Origin: Cristatella mucedo
Lineage: Eukaryota; Bryozoa; Phylactolaemata; Cristatellidae
Length of the DNA stretch: 64,000 nt
Assembly (NCBI GenBank): GCA_009760855.2
Contig: WPIO01000004.1
Coordinates: 7,115,001-7,179,000, forward strand
Direction: 5' to 3'
Positions within the stretch are counted from its first letter, which is position 1. Each line of letters begins with the position of its first letter. This document shows, one piece after another, positions 23,493 through 35,200 of the stretch. The notes beneath the pieces are model-generated. The model saw nothing but the letters and a program-made list of their open reading frames with translations. It did no database searches and was not told where the DNA came from. Made by a program: the position numbers and the translations under genes.

Positions 23493-23671
23493 GTTTGGTG
23501 AGCCGTGATGGCACCCTAGGTAAGGTGGTTGCTTTCACGATCTCGGTCCCGAGGTCGTGGGTTCGATTCCTGCGGTGGGCGATCCTTCATCGCCACTGCA
23601 AGCGGTGGTGATAGCCGTAAAGACTCTTCTGTCGCTATACAAAAAGTGGCTGTTTAACCAGCTAGGATTTA
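23493..23671 (+). mobile_element. SINE-A, well-preserved copy
   Basis: tRNA-like head with a B box (ggttcgattcc at 23560-23570), then the family core (cgccactgcaagcggtggtg) and the end ggctgtttaaccagctagga. Just upstream of NDE1 exon 1. Confidence 0.8.
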
Positions 23672-23809
23672 TTTATTTTTTTTAGAAAGAGAGTGTAGTG
23701 AAGAGAATTAGAGAGAGGAGGGTGTTGAACAAATATTCTGGCCTGCTACTTACTTGTCTACTGCTGATTATGTATGCTGTTACTAGGGGTCGTCCGGAGG
23801 TAGCTGGCC

Positions 23810-23865
23810 ATGGCTGAAGACTCAGCTGCCTACTGGAAGCAGAAAGCTGAGGAGTATAAATGCAG
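23810..23865 (+). CDS. NDE1: NDE1-like exon 1 (start codon)
   Basis: The ATG sits in a good context (gccATGG) and the exon encodes [22 protein letters not shown] matches the start of the family's coiled coil. It ends in phase 2 at gtaact. The sequence tgctgttactag 38-27 bases upstream could be an acceptor joining a non-coding 5' exon. Confidence 0.88.
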
Positions 23866-26143
23866 GTAACTGCCTTAAGACCTGCTCGTTAGGTTTTCTA
23901 TGGTGGCTACCATAGTCATTGCACGGCTCTTGACATGTGTTTTCTAGCTTTGCTGTCTAGATGCCAGGTTGCCATTTGTCTGCTCATGTTGCTCAGATCT
24001 GTTGTTGCTGATCTGCTATTTATGGCTGACACTGTACAGCAAGCACAATTAGATCTGGGGTCTGCCTTATTTTATTTTTGCATGCTTGAGCATTTGCATT
24101 TGCCCTGGGATATTGTATGCAGTGCCAAGCACTAGCAGTCCTTCTTCGACAGCATACTAAAAGCACTAGCTAATCTGAGATTGAGAGTGGCCACTAACCA
24201 CCTTAGCTTTGCACCTTTGCCTCACTTCGATTGTCACACTCGTTTGACCCAGAGGTTAAGGTGCCGGCCTTTGACGACCGAGTTCGTGGGCTGGAGACCT
24301 ACCGCATGTGACATGTGAAGCGCCTGGATAGATGCAGTGCTCTTACGGCACTATACAGCAAGCCGGCGCTGTGAAAGCCTTCAGAGAGTTCACTCGGTAG
24401 TGCCCAAGTGCTTTTTGATTTTGGACTATATCGGCTGTAGGCCTCTGCCAGAATATGACCCCTATGTGAGGTGGCAATAGTGTGCTCATATCCGGAGTGG
24501 GCGTGCATCAGGTGTTGAATGACAGTTGGAGAAGCTAGTGCCTTGCTAGTAGTTGTCACACAGCGATGCCACGATTTCGTTTCGTGTGATGCACTGGAGC
24601 AAATCGTTTACAGCTTTCTCATAATATAAGCCTCGGGATGGACATTTGGGCTTTCATCCGAAAGTGAGGTTCTGGAAGGAGCATTTTAGCCCTACAGAAT
24701 CGGTTTCCTATGAAAAGGGTCTGCCTATAACCGAAGTGGGCAGTGGCCGATGAGGTTTAAAAGTCAAGTCAACATACACTGCCCTCCAAGTTTCTACACA
24801 CCCGGTCCATTGATCTGGGTTCGGTTGTTGCTAATGCCAGTATTCGAATAAGTCATTATGCTGCACTAACAAATTATAGCAATCCGTGAATATGCTTTTG
24901 CACTAAGTAGTAGTTGGTTTACGTTTGGCTTAGTAACTAAATGCATTTTTTGGCAGCCGAGTCAACTGATCGCTTGAAAACAGATGAGTATTGGTGATCA
25001 GGTGACCATCCCCTCACGGATGCCATCCAGGAGAACCTAGTTTTGGTCCATTTCGTCACCGACGATGATGCCTCGGCCAATAATGAGCTAAGGTACCCGG
25101 ATGTCTTCTTGACCTGTTGAGGCCAGCCTCTGCCATAGCAACGCTTGGTAGGAGACCAGAGCATGCCGCCAGGTGCGCACCTTTCTGGGGGGTACAAGAG
25201 CGGTTTTGATGTCGCCAAATACAGATATCCATTAAGATCGAGAACTCGTGAGTCTGCTGAAGATCTCAGAGGGTGCTGTTAGGAACAGTATTAGAAAACA
25301 TCTGGCCTAAGGTAGCACTGAGGCACTACAGTGACCGGGTCGCCCTTCAGTAACTTCTACGAGGGAGGACCGGCTCCTCAAAAGCACGGCTCTGAAGGAC
25401 ACGTTTCCCACTGCTAAAATGCACTACCAGAGTCTCTGCCAAGCAACCGACAGGTCGTAAGCAAAAACATAATGAGTTGACTTATTAACGAACAAGGGCT
25501 GAATGCACTGGTGGCCGAGTGCAAACCATTGTTGACTGTGCAGCACCAAAAAGCAAGGCTAGATTTTGCTTACCTACCCCAGACTTGGATCCACTGCCTA
25601 GTGCAGCAGAGTGCTATAGACTGATGAGTCCAAATTCAATATATTTGGTTGCTACAAAAGGAAGAAGTATGTTCGTCGGCTAATGGGTGAAGCATACATG
25701 ACCCTTTGTCTGAAAAAGACCTTATGATTCGGTGGCGAAAGCGTAATGGTATGGGGTGGAAGCCTAATGGTATTGGGTTGCTTCATAATTTCCGGTGTGG
25801 GGCATCTGCAGAGGATTCACGGAATCATGAATCAGAATGTTTATGTCGACATGTGCAGAATGTAGGCTTGCCATCTGCTTACACTCTTCTCTGGCTCGAT
25901 TTATGTTGGCAGCATGACAACAATCCGAGGCATACTACTGTGGCTGTTAAGTTTTTCACGAACCCACCCACTGTGGCTTTGAGCCATGTACGGTCATGCA
26001 GTAGCTAAGCCAAAGCCCGGACTTTAACCTGATGGAAAATCTATGGGACGAAGTCAAACGAGCTTTAAGGTGTATAGTTCTCCTGTGAATAAAACTCGAC
26101 GAGTTTCTAAGTTTTGAATGATTGCTGGGCGCCTCGTGTCTTT

Positions 26144-26238
<95 letters not shown>

Positions 26239-29200
26239 CTCTCTCCACCTCACTCTTTCTGTAAACGGTGGTTTTTCTAGTGCCATTGTGATACTTTCCC
26301 TCGCACCTTCTTTCCGGATTGTGACTAGCCCCTCTTGTATGTACCCCTGCAGAGCCTGCAGGCTCTTTGACAAACGCCTTCGGGGCTCCACTGGGTTCGC
26401 CTTTAATTCGCATTCCTTGGTTCGTTAATAATTCCGAGTCAAGAGGTTTTTCTACCCGATTCGTCAAAAAATTACTTCACTCAAATTAGTATTGGTCAGG
26501 CAAGTTGGATATCAAAGCTCACATATTCTGCTCGGGATTGTTACATTTGGTAGCAAGATGACGACCCTAACCACACTGTCAGGCTAGGGATTTACTTGTT
26601 TGACCAATTCTTTTGTGGTGCTGATGATGCAGTGGCCAAGGCAATCGCTTGGTTTGAACTCCAGAATGGCTACTGAGCGTTGTCGACAGGTGTTTGAGGC
26701 TTGGCTTTCGGTTGGTGCCAGTATCTGACCTTTACAGTAAAACCCAGGCTCTGTGGAATGTGCTGAAGCAGGAGAGACTGGACAGAAGTGTGCCCCCTGG
26801 CTATTGCTGGCCAGACGAGGGAGGCCCTGAGGACTCTCGTTGTGGGACGTGACGTCATACGTAACCCATGCATACCAACAGTGATGTTTATCTGTTTTGG
26901 GTTGTCAATAAATACTTTTGCATGCTGCCAATAATTCTAGTATGCCTGGCATCGTAGAAAACCCTTCTATTACCCAAGCAAATTGACAGCCACAGCAGCT
27001 GCGGCCATACTGAAAGGATTTGTTGCCGCTCTCTTTGTATATGTCATATCGCTGTGAATCCATTTATGAATGATTTGAGGTATATTGCCCTGTAGCTGCC
27101 GGGGTGACAGTTCACTTTGCTTCCCAGTGTCAGCCATTGCAAATGCCGTCCTCTAGCTACTTTCGACTGCCTGGCAACTTCCTGGTCGTATTCTAGAAGT
27201 TCGTACGTGAACAACTGGCCCAGTGAGCAAGTCAGGTACCTCGTGGGCCCATGTCCATGGTTTTCTGGATGGTGTCAAGTGACAAGCCTGGCTCAAATGT
27301 CAAGCTTCTTTTCTTGTACCGAATGATAGACGTGACTTATTCACAATTGTCTGCATTTTGCCCTTCGTCGACAGTGGCTTACTTTGCATCCAACCCTACC
27401 CTAGCGTATATAGGGACACTCCTTGGTGAAGATGGCCCCTCCCCACTCACCCGTGTGTGCCTGTGCCATGAATCCACGTTCTTATCTGGTGGCTTTTCCT
27501 TAACCTTGGCCTATGTTGGTCTGCTGGCAAGCAGTCTCCCAAATACTCCTGTGCTCGAAAGCAGCCGGACGATCGAAGTTGATTTGTAGCCTCAAGCATT
27601 GCCAGATTCGCACGATTAGTCGTTTTACTTGACTGGCCAGCCGTGCTATCTCGTATGGTTTCCTGGCAGTTGAGTAAGGGAAGATCTGCAATATAGAGCT
27701 TTCAGAGAACTGACAAATCTTTCTAGGCACTTTACTCGTGCTGAAAAAGTAGCATGACTTAATGGTAGTGGCAACATGCACAGTATCAACAAGCATATGA
27801 TTTGCGGCAACATGCTCAGTGATAGCATGCACAAGCACATAAAGAACATATCACAGGGATCTAGGAAATGCTGTGAGGAATATGTACGTTGTAGCTTCTT
27901 TCTAAATATCGTCAAAACAGGAAGTTCCATGGCGCCAATCGAGATTGAGTTCTAGGCTTTGGGAGCTCACGAACGAAAACCGCAGTCTCCGAAGGATGCA
28001 TCTGAGTTTGGTTCGAGGCACAGCTTGAGTCAGACCTGAGTCATGAGACTTGACTCAGACGAGCACTAAGCTCAGCCAGACTGGGGATTAATTAGTTTGG
28101 ATAGGTAGGCTAGAGGCAGAGAATGAAGGGACCTGAAAGTGAGTAGCAAAACCTTAAGGTTGATGCCCTGCTTGACAAGGAGCGAGGGCAGGTCTGCAAG
28201 AACTGGTGCTATGTGGCAACTTCGAGGCTCAGTGCAGACAAGCCTCAGTGCTGACTATAGATGCTCTTCGGATGATCGGTGCCCATTAACGTCAAATCAG
28301 TGGAGTCTCCCACTGAGATAGGACCTGCATATTCTCGGTCGACTTCTGTCATTCTCTTATGGCCTCATGACATTCCTCGTTTAGCTAATCTCGACACTGA
28401 ATTATTAGGTCATACGCATTTGTGGGTTGTCGCGTCTCCCTTCCTATCTTTCTCTCTCTCACACACACACAGACACACTCTTTCTCTCATTTCCCACTAA
28501 TCATTTGATCGTGCTTCGTTTGCAGCAATTGTAAAGTGCCTAGAAAGAGATTGAATTCTTTGAGGGTGCTCTATCAAATGTATTATTATTATTATATTAT
28601 TATCTCTTTCTCTTCTCTTCTTCCTCTCTTTCTCCCTCTATCTCTCTGTCTCCCTCTCTCTTTCTCTCTTCCTTTTCTTTCTCTCTCTCTCTTTCTCTTT
28701 GTCTCTCCCTCTCCAGGCTTGAATCTGTACTTGCGTTCACATTGCTGTGCTTGCGTTCACATTGCTGTGCTTGCTTTCGCCTTGCTGAGACAGAATCATC
28801 CATCGGGGCTGCATTTGTAGCTGGCAAGACGCCAAGTTGGAGCTAGAAGAATACCAGTCCAGCAGCCAGGAGCTGGAGGCCGAGCTGGAAGCACAGCTTG
28901 AGCAGGCCGAGAGCAAGAATCGTGAGCTCGTGCAGGACCGCGAGCGGCTCACCGTCGAGGTGGACAGCCTGAGGGTGAGGCTGCGCTGGTGCACTGCATG
29001 CCGGGCCCCTCCCGCAGCAAGTCATTCTCTGCAGTGCCAGTGAGAGCTCGTGCCAGGGCTGCTGCCGTACCCCGCAGCTGCTGAGCTGAAGCAGCTTAGC
29101 TCAGGCCATCTGAAGCGATCGATCGATCGAGCCCTCTGCCTGTTGTCGTATCGATACTCGTCGTCCTGCGGCGCTGACAGCGCGCCGCCCGCTCTGCTGC

Positions 29201-32200
29201 GAACACTCTCTGCAGAGGAAGCTGGAACAGCAGCACAGCAGCTCGCAGAAGCTCATCAGCAGCCTGCAGGACGAGCTGGCCGAGGTGCGCGGCTACCGCG
29301 ACACGCTCGAGCGCTACGTGCGCGAGCTCGAGCAGACGAACGACGACCTGGAGCGAGCCAAGCGGTGAGCTGCTCTCGCTCCCTAGAGCCGCCACCACTG
29401 CGTCAGCTGCTGCGCGGTGCCGATTCGTGCGGCGATTGCAACGTCGCTATCTGTTGTCGCTGGTCAGTGGCTGCCTCCACTGCCTGCAGTCTGGCCGCAG
29501 GTGCCCAGATACCTGCAGCCGGTCGTCTTGTTGCTCGGTTTCGGCTGTCTGCACGTGCAGCCGTGTGTGAGCGCCCCCCCCCCCCCCCCCCCCCGCATGG
29601 ATGGTCCCCTGAATTGTGGAGCACTGCTGAATGCCGTCGCAAGATCTCAGGTCCTAACCACTGGGCCTTGCTTCTTCTGCCGACCGAGTGTGACCGAGCG
29701 TTTATGCGGGCTGCTTTTCCACTTTGTGATCTCTTCTGCGCGTGACCTTGGCATTGCTTTGCAGCTGCATTGCATTGCTTTGCAGCTGGCCAATGGCTTG
29801 AATGGCATCTACTAGTTAATTCATTGAACCATATCGTTAGTAATTCCATGCTGATTTTACGTGTGTGGCTAAAGTAATCTTTACGGTTAATTTCGTCACG
29901 TTTCAACTTGAGCTAAATCCTTGAATCTAGCTGTTACTACTCAGCAAACTGTAGACGCTCTGGAAACTTGTCGAGAAAATAGTTGGGCCAATGGGACTAT
30001 CAGCTGCTGTAGGAGCACTTTGCCGCTGGGCCGATCTTGCTGCATCGCCGGTATTGACTTTGTAGTGTGCAGTGAATTGCAAAGGAATGAGCCCAAAAAA
30101 GCTCTAGGCGGCAGCTGCACCGGTTAGGCATGCATGCTGGGATATAGGGGTCGAGTCGCCTGCTCAGAGTGCAGTGCTCCTCAAACCGGCTGTGATGCCC
30201 AGTGATATCCCTAGTTTCGGATGGGTGCTCTAATGTTTGTCGTATCTTTGCAATCTATCTTTTGGTTATCGTTTCTTTTGCCTAGTTGAGCTGGGCTGCT
30301 TCTTTGACGATGATGATGTACTTTGCACTGAATTTTCGGCCAGCAACCAGTCGTTAGCGTTTTTTTTGCAAATGCAGCCAGGAAGCTCATCCATCCATCA
30401 TTGGCTCATACCTGGCTTGCGAAATGAGCTTCGAGAATAGCATACTGACCTTTCAATGGCATTCTGTGTGGACTAGGCTGTCGGCATCTCAGCCAGCATG
30501 CATGCAACACACCAGTCGGGGGGGGGGGGGGATTGCATTCCTCCGGCAGCTGCCACTAGATTTCGGCTGGCATCGAGGCAGCTCAAGCAGCAGCCGATCG
30601 GGTGGTGGCCCCTCCCCCTCGACCAGATATTGAATGCAACAGTGCCAGCATTGTATGCATAGCAGCATGCCGATGAGGGTCTATGAATTCTCACCGGTAG
30701 TGGCTTTGCCGAATGCTGCACCGTGGCTGCAGACTCCTTTGAAAGAGAATGCCAATCTCTTCTAGGAGGCCGACTAGTAGTCCATAGTTTAAGAACAATG
30801 GGCCCAAATGTGGTGTTGTGCATGTTTGTGTTTGTCCAGTAGAGGCTAAAACTTTGCAAACTCCCAAAAGATTTGAGTTCGACTTGAAAATGTTACGTAT
30901 TGTAGACTTTTCTTGACTCTGTGGTAACAAAAGCTTCTCATAACCATTTGAGAGGCACTTTCGGCTGTATAAGTTAATGCAAGCAGTTAGCAACTAAGTC
31001 TTAGCCGGTGCACTTATTTTACATTATCGGCTTTCTGCAGATTAAGCTTATTGTTGGGGATCTTGCATTTATTGACTGCAGTTTTGGTGCTGTGCTTTAG
31101 GGAGACAATAGCATCGCTTCAAGACTTTGAAGCAAGAATGAACCAGGCAAGTGTTGCAAATCAGTGAACTGCTATTTGGCACTGTGGTTGTGAGTTTCCT
31201 CGTACTATAATAATTGTTCTTATGTATGTGAGTGTTGATTGTGATTATTGGTTCAGACAAAGTACCGGCTGTTATGCATGTGCACTTTGGGAAACCTTCG
31301 TAGAGGCACTTCGAGTCAAGTATCTGCTAGATTTGAGCCGATGCCTGTGCTCTTAGTCAGGGTTTAGCAGTCACAGCTATACTGTGATGTCTGGTGTAGG
31401 CACCTGATGGCAACTTATCACTGCAGTAGAAACAGCCGAGGGGCCGAGAGGGGGGCTGGAGCAAGGCCATTGTATAGCCATTAAAAGACTGTCATGTTAT
31501 TTCAATGATCCTGGCCCACTTGCTGCATGCCTGTCTACGAAGGTATTAAAATCACATTTAGATGTATTTGGGTCTCTCTCGGCTCTTAGTCAGACTTGCT
31601 TATTCTGAAAGTGAGGTGCTTCACATCCCATCCATGTTTGCAATCTTCTAGAAAGTTTCGTAGCCGTGCTCCATAATCTTGTTTGAATTCCTTTGCTTCA
31701 GACTAATGCTGTTTTCTTTACACGTGGTGAAAGAGGCTGGTTATGCGGTCGGACTGATTGGCTGAAACCTTTCAGTTCCATCGTCTGCTGCGAGTCACAG
31801 CCGCTACTAGGCAGCCAGCAGCTGCAACATACTCCGGGCGGATTGTTCTATTTATGTATCTGATGAAATCTTTGCCTGCCACTCAGAGGTGCAAGTCAAA
31901 CTTAGGGCCTATCTCTTCAGGTTAATGTTTGAGATATATGTATAATTCATTTCATTTGTATAGCGCCCTAAGAGAACTTAATCTCTATTCGGGTGCTTCA
32001 CATGTGCCACGGGGCTCGAGCCCACGACCTCCGCCAAACCTTGGTCAGGCCGAGCACAGCCACTGGGCCAAACCAGCTCGATGTACCAGCAGCAGATACA
32101 GGGCTTGTTGAAGGTGGCTTGTTGTCGATTGCTACGAACCAGATAATACTAGGATTGTTAAAGTAGAGGTCAGCTGATCAAACACTTCATTTATATAGCA

Positions 32201-35200
32201 GCAGAAGAACTTCGGTGGCTATCACCACTGCTTGCAGCTGGCAATCAGGGATTGCCTGCTTCAGGACTGGAACACACGACCCAGGTCGAGATGCAAGTAC
32301 ATCTGGATTGCATGTTCCTTCAGATATGATTATTGTAATTCCATTTTGGTTGGGCTACCAAAGAAAGCAACTAGGCCACTGCAGTTGACTATTAATATGG
32401 CTGCAAGGCTAGTTTTCAAGTCCCAGAGGTTTGACCACGTGTCTCGTTTGCTGAAAGAGCTAGGATGGATGCCGGTTGAGCAATTGATACTGAGCAAAGT
32501 TCTTACGCTGACCCACAAGGCCCGCCACGGCTTGGCTCCTTCGTATCTAGCTGAACTGCTGCACCAGCTTCAGCCTCTTTGCGCCCTCAAGTCCTGTGTG
32601 GACAATAAATTAGCTGTTCCATTCTTCTGCCTACAGACCGTTGGCGACAAAAGCTTTAGCTCTGCAGGTCCTAGACTGTGGAACTCGCTTCCTCAATTCT
32701 TACGCAACGACGACTACTCTTCTGCTGCCGACTATGGCTCATCCTTTTCAGCGGTCCTGAGCTGCTACTTCCATGCTACTCACTACCTCAACTGCTCTCC
32801 TGACTCTGCTATGCTTCCTACTTTCTCTTTGTTGCATGAGATGAAGTGTGTTGGCTACCGAATGCGTACCGAAAGCCGCTTAGGCTGTGAGTGCGCTATA
32901 CAAAACTCCCCTACGTAACACCCACATAGTCTTTGTGGCTTTGTGAAGTTACAGATGGAGATGCATGCATCCACCTTGAACTGAGGAGGTAGCTCTAGAA
33001 TGGCTCGTCTGTCAGCCACATGGGCGTTCATAGCATGCTTGCCCGTGCCGTTAACCTTTTTTCTGTTTCGACATCCATTCTGAGTATATTTTAATGAAGA
33101 TGGCATCTTCCTTTTTGTCCACCAAATAATGATATAACCGTCACATTCATTAAACCGTCATGCCTGGCAGCTGCCTGCCTGCTATGCAACACCACTTCAA
33201 GCTCAGCCAGTGCTGGTGTACGAGGCCGTGGCCGAATAGCCTGCGAGCAGCTAGCTCCACCGTCCCACAGTTTGACTGAATTGGTTTTTCCGGCTGCTGT
33301 GCCCTGTATGCTGTGTGCTCCACAATGGTGGGGGAGTGACCAGGCGAGGCCACTTTGGTGGGCTATACCTCTTTGGTGGTGCTAACCGACGAATTTGGAA
33401 ATCTTGGAACCTTGCAAAGCTCCCTATGTCATTTTGCAAGCCAGAGGTAGCCAAACCGAAATAAAGAACGAACCGTCGAGAGCCTACTGGTAGTAGGTAT
33501 AGTGACTGGACTAATTTGGTTGGCCGATGGTAATAGCCCCTCCCTCATCGAGCTGAGAAAATCCATAGAACTCCAAAGGGAACAGCCATGTTGAGTGCAA
33601 CATAGACCAGGACTAGTTCTGCAAATGTTCGCCGTAGTATCAGCGATTACTGCCGGGGATTCCATTGACTATGCATGCTGCAAATTTGTGTGACCTGTAC
33701 TTGATATCAAATGTGGATGGTTTGCATTGCTCTTGCAATCAGTTGCTAGTTGCTTATGCTGACTAACCTCCGACAGCCAACTATGCCTAGCATGCTTACC
33801 ATGATGATTCTCTCTGTGAGGCACTGTTAGTCATGTTGATGAGAGTGATTGAGCTGGGTCTGTGTGCCCTTGTACGTTACACACTGCACCTGACTGCTCG
33901 GCTTCTCGTCGTTTTTTTCTATCTAATTTTCTACATTTGCAGTCGATCGAGCGGAATGCCTTTCTGGAGAGTGAACTGGATGAGAAAGATGGACTGATGG
34001 AAACCATACAGAGGCTGAAGGATGAAGCCCGAGGTGTGTGGCTCGTGCCCCCTGTCATGTGCTCAATCATCTCTTTGCACACGCGGCGTCGTCTCTTTAT
34101 GCAAATTAGCTGCAGTCTGGTTATTGGGCACGACTCTTCTTCAGACTTGAGGCAAGAAATTGACATTCGATCGAAGAAGCGCTCAGACGACGTCAAGCCC
34201 AAAGCTGAGGCCGTCGTGCAGACGATAGCAACGCCAGCAGAGGAGCCGGCTCTGATCTCTGCCCCTGTCACTTCCACGGCGACTTCCCCGGCACCTCCTA
34301 CTCCTACTAGCAGCAGAGGTAGCAGGCAAACTATAGTGTCAACTAGTGTTGTCACTCGCTGCCTGGGCAGCGCTTGCCTGTTTTTTCACCGTGATCGGAT
34401 CGTGCAAGGTCCATGTATGATGTCGTCTTTGATTGTTTACTATGTGACCGGCAGACTATTTTGGCACGTGTTTGTAGACCCCTGTTCCGTTTTTAGCAGC
34501 TGGCAGCTTACTACTTACTCCAGGTGGCAACATCACTGGCAGTGTTACGCCATTGTCACCGTCGGCTCGAATTTCTGCTCTAAATATTGTTGGAGATCTT
34601 CTTAACAAAGTTGGGGTAAGATGTGCTTGATAGTTCCTCGGTTGGGACTAAAGTGGGGATCTGATAGCCTCGTGTGGTAATACCCAAGGTCTTCTTACTT
34701 GCTGATAGCCAGCCTTGCCTGCTATTTCGTATCCTGTTGCTGCTGACATCATGCCAGTACCCAGATTATTATATCTCATGATTCACTGTGATGGTGCATA
34801 CGTTTTGCAGTCAGCTGCAGTTAGGAGTAAATTGATAGCTGACCTTGAGCTTGACGGAGCCTTCAAGTGTTGCTTCAAGCAGAGTTACATCTCTGTTAGT
34901 CTGTACTTCATTCCAACCGTGCACCCATGCATTTTGTGTAATCTGAACATAGATAAGAAAGTGGTTGAAAATTGGGCCCCATATGGGAGAGGTGTATGTT
35001 TAATTCGAGATTCTACATTGAGGGTAAAACTGAACTGCTGCTCATAGGACAGACTAAGTGTGTGATTGGATTAGAAGGCTTTGCTCTTCTAATAGATATG
35101 CTGTTGTGCGACCATCGCCAAGTGCTCGAAATTCAAAGTACTTCTACAGCTAGCCATCACGTCTGATCCCTATCTAAGATAAGGAGCTGTCTTCCGCTGT

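Larger units (their letters stand above)
24771..26940 (+). mobile_element. Probable extent of the Tc1-like element
   Basis: Tc1-like end sequence appears near 24771 (acactgccctccaagtttc) and near 26905-26935 (tgtcaataaatacttttg), enclosing the transposase remnant and a later (CT)n expansion at 26144. I could not confirm matching terminal inverted repeats, so the limits are approximate. Confidence 0.4.

Noticed and set aside
23560-23570. tRNA gene
   Set aside because: B-box-like motifs belong to SINE-A heads, which do not fold into a complete cloverleaf and continue into the SINE core.
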